A stretch of 64,000 bases of DNA from Neelides folsomi (taxonomy: Eukaryota > Arthropoda > Collembola > Neelipleona > Neelidae): contig JAQGBZ010000325.1 of NCBI GenBank assembly GCA_034687125.1, positions 1 to 64,000 of the forward strand. Reading direction: 5' to 3'. The position numbers and the translations under genes were made by a program. The notes beneath the pieces were generated by a model. It was not told the DNA's origin and searched no databases. It saw only the letters and a program-made list of their open reading frames with translations. Below, in pieces: positions 50,978-63,177 of the stretch; position 1 is the stretch's first letter, and each line of letters starts with the position of its first letter.

Positions 50978-53900
50978 ATGATCCGGATTTTTTCGCTCAG
51001 GATCAACGGGCTTTCATCGAAACAAATTCTTTCGCTTGCTTCAGGATATGATCAAGGAAAAAGTGTAAGTTGAACTATAAATTATAATCCAATACATTTC
51101 ACGTTTAATCATATTTTACATCTATAAATGGCCTTGAAATTACTCACATCCTTAAACCAATGCTCATCAACGAATTCTAGAGCACATTCCAGAAATACGT
51201 TATCATTTTATCAGCTAAATGCTCGCTATTTAATATATCATATATGTTGAAATGATTTTTATAAAACTTTTTAAAAAATAAATTATTCAATTATTTTTTT
51301 CAATTTAGTTTTCGACGAGTAGCAGGAAAGATGCCAAGTTTTATGACAACGCCCTCGATGCAGTCAAAGATATCCCCAATGGAGCAAAACTACTTGTTGG
51401 AGGTATTTTTCATTATTTGCAAAATGATATGCTTTTATTTTCTTAATCGCTTCTCAATATACCGTATTTAATTATTCAAAGATTTTATAGATGCCAATAA
51501 GCTGAATATTAAATAAAATGAATATATTTTATTATTAGGATTTAGCATTAACAAGTTAAATGTAATATAGTGATGTGAAGTCTTCAACAAGTTAAACATT
51601 ATTAGTAAATGAAGTTGACACATGAAGCGACAAATAACAAATATTATAGGACACTTTATATTCACTCTGATCATAAAATCTTAATACTAAATATGCATAC
51701 CTAATTAAATTCATATTTTTATACAGTAAAGAAATGATACATTAAAAGGAAAAAAAACCCAGCATGCTCGAAAGTCAAGTACTACTGAAATTTTTAAATC
51801 GATTTAAACTTATGCATTTAAAACATATTATGGAAAATATTTTCTAGTCTTATACATGGTTTTCAAAATTCTCATTCAATCTTACTTTGGTATAAACAAT
51901 TAATTAATTGGAATACATTATTTAATTTCAATTAAATGGAACAAGTAAAAATGAAGAATTTCCCACAATTCATCTCGAATTATAACTTTATAATATATAA
52001 AGAATTTTATAATTATTGTAATATTATATTATGTACATTAGTTTACATAATATTTATAAATATTATATTGTAGTGTAATCAATAATTTAAAATGTACTAA
52101 ACAAAGGCATATAACATAAATATGTTAAAAGCCGAAGTTCGAAGTTCACGATTTTCCTCCGCACTTTGCTTGTAATTCGTACACGGCCCGGTACACTTTT
52201 AATGCTGGGCCGAGGCGGAGACGAAGACCAAAAATTACATCTTGTCTTCTCATGAGCAACAAACTCTGTCCGTCAATTTCCTATTGAATGAAAAATAGAA
52301 TGAAAAATTTAATTTTATTTAATTCTAGGAATTAAAGTCATGAAAAAATAGGAGTTTAGATTTTTACCTGATCACGAAATACAAATCCTTCTTCATCGAG
52401 TCCCCTTTCTTTAAAATATTCTTCAACTTGTGTTGGTGTCCAAGAGGCGACTGCTCCATCCAATCCTTCTTCTTCATTCTCCTCCTCTGATGGCTTTATT
52501 GGCCCCTTCTTCAATGGAGTTTTGTTTTCCATCTTCACAGGGGCGGAAACGGGGGAATTGCTCTTCCCGCTTAAAATTCTCCCTTTTTTGACTGGCACTG
52601 GAGGTGCGGTCTTTTTCGCAATGATCCTTCTCTTTTCTGGAGCACTGCCTCCTTCTTCGTCTTTCTTAACCGGGCTCTTTGCCTATTTCAAACAATTAAG
52701 TATTTTTAAATTATTGATTCTAAACATTGAATTATTTGGACAAGGAATTAAGACGTAGAAATTGATTCTTACCTGTGGGGACTTGTCAGGTTCAGCGTTG
52801 TCTTCTTCGTCCTCCTCTTGTGAATCATCTCCACATGCTTCACAACTCCAATCTTTTCCACCTCCGACACATTTTGAATGGAAACCAGTATCGCATTTTT
52901 CGCATATAATCTGCTGAGCTTTGGCCTATAAAAACAATTAAAACAAACATGTTAAATATTTAATTAGGTATTTAATATCAATAAATCGTAAAGCGAACAA
53001 TGTAATTTTAATTGATTTGCTACTTACGACATTCGTAATGAGAGTTTCACAAATGTAGCAAATTTTGCAGTCGTAACATTGCCATTTCATGCTCTTCACT
53101 TTCTCAACCAGTTCCTTTGAGTGGTCAAGGCACGATGGATGGTCTATTAATTATTTTAAATTTATGTTTTCCCATCCATCAATTAGAATTTTTTAAATTG
53201 TTTACAAATATTATATTAATAAGGACATTGGCTTACATGTGGCAGAGCAGTCTGAGCAAACAAGGAAATCTTCATCATCTCCTTTGTTATTCGAGTGTTT
53301 CTTGCAAACTTCACACAAGTCATCTCGACTTTTTCTTATTCCTCCTCTTCGACCTTTTTTTACCGGGCCGAGGTCAGAAGGATCAAAGACCTCCCGTGGT
53401 CGTTTGTTCCTCACAGACCTCCCGGGTGGTGTTGGGGTCGGAGTTCTTGCATTAGGTTTTTTCATCACTGGATCTCTCGTCACGAGTTCTTTCCCCTCTT
53501 CATATTCGTCAATATTGAGGACGAATTCTTTGCTGTCTTTCCCTTCGTATGTTTTTCTCACTGCAGCTGCTACTTTCTCGGCCACAATTTTCCTTCCAAT
53601 TCCATAGCGAGTATCGGGGATTTTCTTCTCGGCCAATTCTCGTTTTTTGACCGCTTTCATCTCTTTATCCGATTTGACGCTTGGGTCGGATTTGACAGCA
53701 AAGACCTGGTTCTTTAGATCTTTGGGGAAGACCCGGGTCCCTGACAGGACAATATTTCCTGACCCGATCTCTCGATCCAGGATCATACCAATTTTCTCCA
53801 TAGCGAACCGTTCGGGCTCATGGGACAATAGGTTTTCTTTGAGAGTCTCAATTGGAATCCCAGCCTCATTAAACTCAGGGTTCTTGTTTAGGAGTTCAGA

Positions 53901-56799
53901 GACGGAAGTGAGAATGAGACGCGTTGTTCGATTCGAGTTTAAAATCCTCGAATGTTTTGTCAAAAGTGGAGAACTCTTGTGATCTAAATTCATGAAATGG
54001 ATAAAATGAGACTTTCTGACAACCATCCATAATCTTACATAATTCTTGAGCTATTTAATTATTTACTTATTGTTTAAGATTATTTGGGTTAGTAAAAATA
54101 TCAATTTTTATTTAGCTCAACATAGCATCTCCTATGCATTGGGAATAATAGCCAATGATTGATTGGATTTAGAAGGGATGCAAACAGATGAGCCAGGTGA
54201 TATCGGAAATATATTTTTGGTCATTTATCATCGCCTCCATCCAATTAATTTAACTTGATAAATAATCAACCTCCGGAGAAGGTTTAATGAGAAATTTTAA
54301 TTGATAATTGTTGGCGAATTCGGGCCTTGTCGAGTTCCTAAGTTGGCACATTTCTATATGCTGTCCCGGGGTAGAAGAGGAGTTGGAATACTAATTAATG
54401 GTCGAAAGGAAGCGGGGGGCCGATGTCGTTCCTTACCGAAGTTCGACGGAAGTCGATACGACGTCGTTCCCTTGTACTCGACCTTGAGGAGGTCTCCTTC
54501 GTCCACGATGTTCTCGAGTTCCGAAAAGACAGAGTTGAACTCCGCCCCATGTTTCCGTAGGACGAAGTGAGCGATGGTCTCGCGATCCGGCCGGCACTTC
54601 CTCACACGGAGAGCCTCCACGGCCTCCAAGATTTGTTGACGAAGTTGGGCTTGTTCCGGCATCATGCTGACAAGGTTGTCCGGCGGTCGGAGTCCGAAGA
54701 GGCCGAAGACGGTGATGAGATTTAGAAGGACAGACGCCTCGGCTCACCAGCTCCCTCTCACAGAAGTCTCACCCTGCCCCATTGAGTCAACTAACCCCTG
54801 AACACATCTGCTATGCTGCTTCACAATATTCGCAAAGCATTTCAATTCATTCCATTGATTCGACGATTCCAATGATGCAATTTGTAAATGATGCGTCTCT
54901 CGAGTTTTCCTATAGATATCATATTATATTATATGACACAACCAACTTCATATTATGACCGATTAGCACATTTAAATTATCTGTACATAAATGCAGTTCA
55001 ATGTTCAATTTGTAGTTCAAACCCTTATTGTTAGTTAAATTTAAATTAAATGAATGTGACAATTTGATAGGATTTGGGCTTTGCGGTATTCCTGAAAATC
55101 TGATTGCCGGGTTGTTAACAACGAAAGTCTCTGGATTAACTGTCGTGAGCAATAATGCTGGAGTTGAGAATTTCGGACTTGGACTCTTGCTCAAGCAGCA
55201 TCAAATCAAACGGATGATCGCATCTTATGTTGGAGAAAATGCTGAATTCGAGCGACAGTATCTCTCAGGAGAATTGGAAGTTGAGCTCACACCACAAGGA
55301 ACACTTGCAGAGAGAGTCCGAGCTGGCGGTGCTGGAATACCCGCTTTTTACACCCCAACAGCTTATGGAACGCTGGTACATGAAGGTGGAGCTCCAATTA
55401 AATACACTTCGGATAAGCAAATTGAAGTAACTATTTTATTAAGTTTTTTAAATTTTCTTTATATAAAATTATTCATATTGATTGAAATGGGGTATTATTT
55501 ATGAATTTGTGATTTAGATATGCTCAGAAGAAAGAGAAGAGCGAGAATTCGGAGGACGAAGTTATATAATGGAAGAAGCCATCACAGGGGATTATTCTTT
55601 GATTAAAGCATGGAAGGCGGACAAAGCTGGGAATTTAACATTTAGGAAAACAGCAAGGAATTTTAATCAAGCTATGGCCAAAGCGTCTAATATCACTATA
55701 GCCGAAGTTGAGGAAATTGTTGACATTGATACGTTCGCTCCAGAAGATGTTCACATACCTTCAATTTATGTCAATAGAGTTATCAAAGGACCCAAATATG
55801 AAAAGAGAATTGAGGTGATTTTGATTTTTAATTAGAATATTTTAAGAATTCCATTTAATTTTACTGCAAATTCTTAGAAAGCGAATTTCTTTACAGAGAT
55901 TGACATTAAGAAAGGAAGCAAAGAGCGGTGCGAGTGCGAATCCAGCTAAGGTCGTTAGGGAAAAAATTGCAAAGAGAGCTGCTTTGGAATTTAAAGACGG
56001 GATGTATGGTAAGAGGAATTTTTATAAAAATATATGAAAATAAATGTTTGTTTAATTGTTTAATTTTAACTTTTTATTTTAACAGCTAATCTCGGAATTG
56101 GTATTCCAATGCTCGCTTCCAATTTCATTCCTGCTGGGGCAAATGTCGTTCTTCAATCTGAAAATGGTGTTTTGGGCCTTGGACCTTTCCCTTATGAAGG
56201 CCAGGAGGATCCAGATTTAATCAATGCTGGGAAAGAGACAGTCACCGTTTTACCTGGAGCTTCTTATTTTGGATCGGAAGAGTCTTTCGCCATGATTCGT
56301 GGAGGTCACATTGATTTAACCATTCTTGGAGCAATGGAAGTGTCTCAGTATGGCGATCTTGCCAATTGGATGATTCCTGGCAAGTTGGTTAAAGGAATGG
56401 GTGGAGCAATGGATCTGGTCGCTGCTGCAGGCGCTGGGACCAAAGTCATTGTTACAATGGAACACACAGCTAAGGGCGGTGGACATAAAATTGTTGACAA
56501 GTGTTCACTTCCATTAACTGGGAAGAATTGCGTTCATATGATCATCACAGAAAGGGTATACAAATATTAGACAAATCCCGCTTTGTAGTTTTATAAAATA
56601 TTTACTGAAAATAACTTGAACACTTTCATTATTTATTTGTTTTTATTTTATTTTTTAGTGTGTGTTTGAAGTGGACAAAGACTCGGGACTCATTTTAACA
56701 GAAATCGCCGATGGAATTAGAATGGAAGAAATCGTGGAAGGCACCGGTTGCAACTTCACAGTTTCTCCAGATTTAAAACCGATGCAGCAGGCTTCTTAA
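50978..56799 (+). CDS. OXCT1: Succinyl-CoA:3-ketoacid CoA transferase, mitochondrial (7 exons)
   Basis: Matrix enzyme that transfers CoA from succinyl-CoA to acetoacetate in ketone-body use. Exons 50978-51064, 51309-51402, 55071-55426, 55518-55814, 55897-56008, 56086-56555 and 56659-56799 give 518 aa; human SCOT has 520. The N-terminus ([15 protein letters not shown]) is basic and Ser-rich as a targeting peptide. Landmarks are [60 protein letters not shown] and [11 protein letters not shown]. The Glu of SENG (about residue 341) is the CoA-thioester nucleophile. [19 protein letters not shown] and MGGAMDLV follow. Intron 2 is 3.7 kb and contains a complete antisense gene. Identification is unambiguous. 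Confidence 0.96.
51403..52145. other. SCOT intron 2, portion before the nested gene
   Basis: Extremely AT-rich, with no coding or RNA gene recognised. It presumably contains the 3' UTR of the nested minus-strand gene. Confidence 0.5.
52146..54665 (-). CDS. KAT6/SAMD1-like winged helix, double PHD finger and SAM domain chromatin reader (6 exons)
   Basis: Minus-strand exons 54665-54437, 53983-53237, 53143-53028, 52925-52773, 52682-52368 and 52280-52146 join in frame to 564 aa. Residues ~8-76 match the SAMD1/KAT6 WH1 winged helix that reads unmethylated CpG DNA ([27 protein letters not shown]). Residues ~90-165 may be a second, H15-like winged helix. A basic linker leads to a tandem PHD of KAT6/DPF type (CEVC, CSDC, HPSC, WQCYDC, then CYIC, CEKC, HSKC, WSCEAC). 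An acidic and basic disordered stretch precedes a C-terminal SAM domain ([15 protein letters not shown], then DGQSLLLM). A histone and DNA reader that can oligomerise is inferred. No MYST acetyltransferase is present. The exon 2 acceptor (53984) was chosen because it alone keeps frame. The whole gene lies antisense in SCOT intron 2. Confidence 0.82.
54666..55070. other. Nested-gene promoter region within SCOT intron 2
   Basis: The GC-richer stretch 54660-54780 just upstream of the nested gene's start probably holds its promoter and 5' UTR. The rest is AT-rich intron ending at the SCOT acceptor 55069-55070. Confidence 0.4.
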
Positions 56800-57636
56800 T
56801 AAACGAATTATTCAGATTTCATTTATTCCTTTTTGAATTATACTAATACGAAAAATTCTTTATTTTCATATCTTAGAATCTTGTAGGAAAACTTTATAAT
56901 TTTAAGAAAAGTTGTAAACGCTGTTATACACATGATTTACATCATACATATACATGTACCTATACTTTAGAAATCTCTTAGGTATGCCTTCACAGTACTT
57001 ATAAAAACATTTACTTTTACGGTGTATATGAATTAAGATTAAATGCTATTAATATAAATATTAATACTACGAAACTTGTCTTTTGTCCCGATGAATAATC
57101 TTGCCAAGTTCTTTTAATAAATTTTACCGACCTGTTCAATTATTTTTTTCAGTTAACACAAACGCACCATTGACACATTGACCCATCTTATGCATGTATA
57201 AAAAATGAGACTGACCAACCTGAGGGAATTGAATAATTCGGACAAACCTGTTGACATTGACATTGAGAGTTCCAGCGAGTCGAAGAATCCATTAGTTGTG
57301 TCAATAAGTCAACAAGTCGATTCCTCCTTTCTCCACTCCTCAGCATTCCTTCATTCTCCTCTATAGAGACATTCTTTGCTCATTCGGCCCGTTCTTTGTA
57401 TTTTTATAAATATAAATCATATTTTGCCGATATAGCTAATTCATTTGTCAATATTAGTAGTTATGTCGTCGGTTATGACTAGGAAGGTTATTGAGCCTGA
57501 GGAATATGCCAAAAATGAAAAGACAAAGGAGGACAATTTTGGCTTCTAATTTGGGGCGATCGGACATGCAAATATTCGTGTTTTTGATGTTAAAGGAAAT
57601 TTTCTACTTGACACGCATTCTCCATTGATTCCAAAG
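56800..57636. other. Intergenic region with an interrupted short open frame
   Basis: AT-rich spacer after SCOT. At 57463 an ATG opens 28 codons to a TAA, and the same frame then stays open for about 45 codons to 57680. No domain is recognised. It overlaps the TATA box of the next gene and is most likely promoter DNA. Confidence 0.4.
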
Positions 57637-57644
57637 TATAAAAG
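57637..57644 (+). promoter_or_regulatory. TATA box of the secreted-protein gene
   Basis: TATAAAAG lies 61 bp upstream of the ATG at 57698. With initiation about 30 bp downstream the 5' UTR would be about 30 nt. This matches the style of strongly, tissue-specifically expressed arthropod genes and supports the chosen start. Confidence 0.6.
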
Positions 57645-57697
57645 TGGAAAGGCGGAAGACAGAGACGCCAGAGACGTTGAGTTTTTGGTGAGTGAGG

Positions 57698-58897
57698 ATG
57701 TTGTTGAGAACTCTCTGTTCCTTTGCCCTTCTTGGGCCGATTCTCATCTCATCAGTCCTCTCGACCACTGCTTACGTTGGGAAGGTCGAGGAGGTCAAGT
57801 TGAAGAAAAGGGAGCAGTCTGGAACTGGAGATCATCACGAATCAACATCCTACCATTATACATTATATCCAGCGGATCAACAAGCTCCAGCGTCTTTTGT
57901 TTCCACACAAGCTCAATACGAAGCAGCGGCAGCTCCCCAACAAAATAATTATATCGTTCCTTCGTCTTCATACACTCAAAGTCAGAATTACGGAGCTCCG
58001 CAAACTTCATATGAAACTCCTCAGCAGTCTTATGGAACTGTTCCACAAATCCAAACTCATCACACAAATCATTACACACCACAACAAACTTACGGATCCC
58101 CTCAGACAAATTACGGATCCCCACAAACAAATTACGGATCGCCTGAACCAACAAGTGGATATTCAAATGACCAAGGTGGGGGTTACTCAAGTGGAATGCA
58201 AAGCGGAGGATATTCAGGTGGACAAAACGGATATTCGGGAGGGAATTCTGGCGGGTATGGTTATGGCTCTCCTGGTGAAGATGAAGAAGGAAATGGCGGC
58301 GGGATTGGATCTGCCGTTGCTGCACTAGTTGGAATCAAAGCTGTCAAAGCAGCCAAGGCATTTAAAGCCATCAAAGGAACCTTGGTCTTTTGGCCATTGT
58401 TGCTCCCATTTTTACCATTGATCTTTCTCCCTCTTTTAATTCCACTTGCGTTGCTTCTCCTCTTCCTTCCAATTGCAGTCATTATTTGGCCGATTCAAAT
58501 TCCAGCAATTCCACCAATCATGCCACTTCGAAGTTTAAAACAAGCTCGAATAAGTCTTGAAGTCGCGAGAAAAGTATTGGAATCTGAAGAGTGTGTTGAG
58601 AGAGTTGCATGTCATTTGAAACAACTTTCAGCAAAAGTTAACGCTGACCAACTTGTTAAAAAGTATAAATATAAAAATAATATAATTACTTTAAAATTAA
58701 ATAATTAATTAAAATGGATCTATAGGGTTGTGCAATCTTTGGGAGAAAAGAATGGAACGTTGCAAGCGAAAATGGGAAAAGGACTCAAAGAAAGAGGAAA
58801 TTGCTCAGATTTATTTAAGTGCAATCCAATAGCGGTTTTCAAAAAGGCCTTTAAATCGCCCTCATCGGCCTTTTTTATTGAAAAAGAAGAAGATTGA
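57698..58897 (+). CDS. Secreted Y/Q/G-rich repeat protein with hydrophobic Pro-Leu core (2 exons)
   Basis: Exons 57698-58662 and 58726-58897 give 378 aa. A signal peptide of about 25 residues (MLLRTLCSFALLGPILISS) leads a low-complexity region rich in Tyr, Gln, Ser and Pro, with three exact YGSPQTN-type repeats at about residues 130-152. A Gly/Ser/Tyr-rich region follows. Then come an Ala/Lys helix (GIKAVKAAKAFKAIKG) and an exceptional stretch of about 50 residues of Leu/Pro/Ile (PLLLPFLPLIFLPLLIPL). The C-terminal ~90 residues are a folded-looking module with four Cys (SEECVERVACHLKQL, then GNCSDLFKCNP). The layout suggests a structural or cuticle/secretion-associated protein. I do not recognise a named family. 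Frame, splice sites and a TATA box make the gene convincing. Confidence 0.75.
58091..58143 (+). repeat. 21-bp tandem repeat within the secreted-protein gene
   Basis: TACGGATCCCC-type units start at 58091, 58112 and 58133, each 21 bp apart. They encode seven-residue YGSPQTN repeats. Near-identity at the DNA level suggests recent expansion. Confidence 0.85.
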
Positions 58898-59955
58898 CCA
58901 GACAACAATGAATGTCGAATGACCAAAAATGACAAAGACTTATATTTATGGACTTTAACTATTTATTTATTCAATTATTTTATCATTGTGTACAATGAAT
59001 TTCTCTCCAAACTTTTTTGTGACGGATTTCAACTTCCTTCAACTTTTTCTTTTACTCCTCTTATATATGATACACACAGACACTTTCATTACAATAATAA
59101 CTTTATGATATAACAATTTTATTTTTGAAACAATCAATAAGGTATTTAATTATTACAGATATCTTATATATGACACTTTCTCAATTTTAATTTTATTGTT
59201 TTTTACGTTTTTTACAAATGACGATTATTGTGAAGTTGAACAACTCAAAAAATGCCTCTAACCTGACATTTACAACTTATCGCCTCTTCAATAAAATAAC
59301 AAATATTTACTCTTATTTATTGTTTTTACTTTTAATAAGCTAATAAAAATGTTAAGACTCATTCTTCTTTACAATTTGTATTTTCATATTTAGCTTAATG
59401 AGCTCAATAGTATTTAGAAAATGGCATTTTCACTCTCTTTCTCAACATATTTCAAATCGTGCTTGATTTCAACATAAACCCTTCCAGAGGGTCATTATTT
59501 ATTTACAACAATTTTACATTATCTGTATTTCAAAAGTTGAGTACAACGAATCTACTTTAACAAATATTAAAGGTTTAATACAATAGTGTGAAAAACAAAA
59601 AAAACGTCTTCAACATAACGCTAGTAAATCCCATATGAATGAAGGCTGAATGAAATGCATAAACTTAAAAATGAATTACAATATATAGGACAATCCTAAA
59701 AATCACATTTTAAATTATGAAATAATAATTATATATTATTAGATAATAAGTACACTCTTTCAAATACAAAATTTGTTGAAAAAAGGATAAATGAATTATA
59801 AAATTAATAACAATGTGTGATAATAATAAATGATGCTTGTTGTAAAACAGATGATATGAATTATGAAGATTATTAAAAATGAAGATTTTTTCATCGAGTA
59901 GATTATTCATAAAGTGTATTTTTCCAAAATAAATTTAAAAAGGGAATTGCCAACT
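58898..59955. other. Intergenic space between convergent genes
   Basis: AT-rich DNA between the 3' ends of the secreted-protein gene (+) and RANBP3 (-). No gene or repeat is recognised. Confidence 0.5.
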
Positions 59956-62900
59956 TTACTCGTCGTCTTCATCATCAGTGATGTTCCGAGAGTTGACTTG
60001 AATAAACGGCGGAGTTAAAAGACGTGGCGACTCAACGATTCGTTTCCTCTTTGGACTCTCCGGCCCAGAGGATGAGTTCTCTATTGATTCCTCCACTTCA
60101 TCTCGATTCTTCAAATTAGCAATCCTGTAGTGAAGTGCTGCAGAAAGCAATTCCGCGTCTCCAACACTCGTCTGGAATTATTGTTAAAATTATTCATTAA
60201 AAATATTCATTCAAGTTTACAATTTATTTACATATTAAGAAATTTCAATATTTGTTATTAATTTTATGCTTATTTCTAGTTTGGATTAATGGGATTAATA
60301 AAGGTAATCCGAGATCAAATATTTAAATATGAAATCTAACCATAATGAGGAAAACACGAGGTTGTTGTTGGTCCAATGCAGTAATCTGAACATGCTTTTC
60401 AGAAGGTCGTTCCACTTTCATTCCTCCCCATACTTTTGTATTGAGCATCACTTGGAGTGAGCCTTGAGTTCGGAAGATGATCCGAGATTGCAAACCTCCA
60501 TCCACATGGTCATTGAGTCTCAAACTCCCTCGTCCTCGTTCCATCCAATTCCCCGTCTTCGTTTCAAATGCAAACAATCGGGCGGAGATCTGAAGGACGT
60601 TGCTCTCCTCTTCCTCTCCCGTTACAATACTCAACGGTGGATCTTCCAATTTACGCTTTCGTTCTCCTAAAGCGAGTTCTCCAGGTGTTCCGCCACTTAC
60701 CACAGATCCGCTCGACACAAATGTCCCATCAGAGGAGGCGACAGTTGAAAATAAACTGCTTGACACACCGTTACTTCCACTTTTATCAGATAATTTCCCA
60801 ACATCATTTTCTTCCCCACCCTAAAACAAATTTTTTTTTATTTAGAAGCAATAAATACTTCACTAACAATTAATACAATTATTGTACATTCTTTAAACTA
60901 TTAAATAATTCTCAATGTAAAAGGATATAATTAATTAAATTTAATTTATATGATGACGTACAAGGACACGTTCGGATAAATTACATCCGAATATAAAAGC
61001 CGACTTCGGATTTGGATTCGTTTGCCCCACGGATGAAACATGACCGCCTAAATTTATATCATCGGATTTCTCCAACGGCACAAAAACTGGATTTCGATTC
61101 TCGTCCGAGGAGCTTGGTTTTTCTTCAGCTTCCGGTTCAATCAATTTTAAGCCTAAGCATGTTGAGAGCTTCGGTGGCCTCAAAATAGAACAAGACGGAG
61201 CGGAATCTTCCACGTTGTTGCTGCTGCTGATAAGAGGGGCCGAAAGGCAGAGAGACGTTGAGAGAGCAGAAGGACGAATTATTGGCCGACCCGTGCCTAC
61301 AATTATATAAATTCAATATTTTAATTATAATGTTTATCAAACTACAATATGCTTCTTTAATTTCAATTTTTTAATTACTCGTAAAAGGTGGAGTTGAGAA
61401 TGGTGAAATTTTCCGAGGAGGAAAATTTTTATCTGAAGATCTCTCAGAAGTTGAGACACTCGGTTTAACAGCGAAGGGATTTGATGCCGAAGGGTTGTAC
61501 CTTATGGCTTGCGACAATGGATACGAACCTGAAATATTGAACATTTAAGATTTGTAAAATTTTAGGATTTTAATTATACCATACTTGATCAAATTAAAAA
61601 ATGGATCAAATGTATTAATTACCAGGAGCGTGTGTGAGTGCTGATCTTGATGGCGGAAAACCACCAGTTGTTGGTGCGTACATGCTATTCGAAGGGAGGC
61701 TCGGCCTTTCACGATCCGATTCTGATCCCGTTTCTTCTGAACCACTTGGGCTGTCTTCAACATCCGCATCCGCATCAGCAAGTCCCGGAGAAGAACTTCG
61801 TACTTCCGAGTGGGACGAAGATCCTGCGTCTTCCTCTCCTAATACGACGCTCCCAACAACTCGTCCTTCTCCGCCGTCTTCACCTAAAGTAAATTACAAT
61901 AAATTAACTTCGAGGTTACACCAACAACGTAAATTGAACATAAATTCATTCATAAAATTTAACCCTTAATTGTAACGGAAGTAGAACATTAATATTATTT
62001 AACTGTAATTGATATTGATAATTAATAAAAATTGTAATTCAATATGTTTTATTTGAATAATAAGGAGAATAATGACTCATGCTTAGAGTTAATGGGTTCC
62101 TGAAAGTAGTAAAAAATAATTACCAATAAGTGTAAATTGATTATCGTAATTGAATTTCATTTAATAACAGTGAGATCAATAGGTGTATCGGAGAGTTCGG
62201 AGTACAATAAGTGAGCAATTATTGTATTATTGTTATAACGTTGGTCAATATGTGGGTTTTTAATAATGTAACTCATTCCCAGTCACAAAGAGTTGGATGT
62301 GTCCGCGGTAAACCCCTTTGTGTGAGTAACTGATGAGACAAACAATATAATAAATGAGAATCTCAAGCTTCCAATGGTTGAGTCTCGTACGAGAGTTGTT
62401 TGTGACAAAAGTTTGTTTCAGCCGGTAATGGCTGGTCTTGTTCGACAAATGCTCTAATGGAAAATCCCCAAAAGGAGAACGTGGAGTTACCTAATGTATT
62501 TTAGTCAAAGTAAACGAGAACTTTATTTTTACTACACTCAAGTTATTAATATGATGTTAGTTTGTTAGTTGATCGCCCCCTCGTTGAGTACCATTGACAA
62601 AGGGTGGGCCACCCACTACAGAAATAGAGACCATTACGTTATTCCCAACCAACGTAATTTAATTTTAAACTCCAGTTATCATCAATGAACACATGGATGA
62701 GGTATGAATGAAGAAGATTGGAACTAACCGCGTACAACGAGTCAATACTCAATTTACTTGATTTCTAAAGACGCAGATTACTTATTCAATAATAAACTGG
62801 TTATTTATGAATTCATGCATTATTTATTTGGCTTTAATCAAGGATGTAATTTAATTAGAGTTCTTCACTTTAACTGTATGGATGGATATATTATGTATGG

Positions 62901-63177
62901 ACCTTTGTTGTTGTTTGTGTGCACATTTATATTATTTTTATGAATTCAAAGAAGGAATTTTTTTAACTTTTTAATTATTACCTGGCAAATTGTGATTAGT
63001 TGATGAAATTGAGGAGTCAGACGTGTTACTCCCTGACCCTTCGCCATTCCGAAGAATTTCTTCGTTATGAGAGTCTTCGCCCATGATGAGACGAGGTCCG
63101 ACGACCTCGTCGTCTTCGGCCGATGACGAAATTTTACAGTCTTGTTCAACCCAAGGTTGTCCTTCTTCTCCAGCCAT
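59956..63177 (-). CDS. RANBP3: Ran-binding protein 3 (6 exons)
   Basis: Nuclear cofactor of CRM1-dependent export that binds Ran-GTP. Minus-strand exons 63177-62982, 61883-61623, 61528-61379, 61296-60962, 60820-60341 and 60171-59956 give 545 aa. The N-terminal ~300 residues are acidic and Ser-rich disorder. SAFIFGCNLSERV at the end of exon 4 resembles the FxFG-like element before the Ran-binding domain. The RanBD (about residues 370-480) shows ISARLFAFETKTGNWMERGRG, SLRLNDHV, RIIFRTQGSLQVMLNTKVW and MKVERPSEKHVQITA. These match RANBP3 rather than RANBP1, because the loop motifs differ from the TxLxLH type. The C-terminus is acidic (DDEDDE). Exon 2 is separated from exon 1 by 1.1 kb. The ATG at 63177 is the first in frame. 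Confidence 0.9.
61884..62981 (-). other. RANBP3 intron 1
   Basis: A 1.1-kb intron with no nested gene recognised. A minus-strand frame at 62260-62448 has no support. Confidence 0.5.

Noticed and set aside
54433..54747. Second minus-strand frame over the winged-helix exon
   Set aside because: It is out of frame with the conserved SAMD1/KAT6-like winged helix, which is the real reading.
57463..57680. Short open frame with one internal stop upstream of the secreted-protein gene, suggestive of readthrough or a broken gene
   Set aside because: It overlaps the TATA box and presumed start site of the next gene, has no recognisable similarity, and is compatible with chance.
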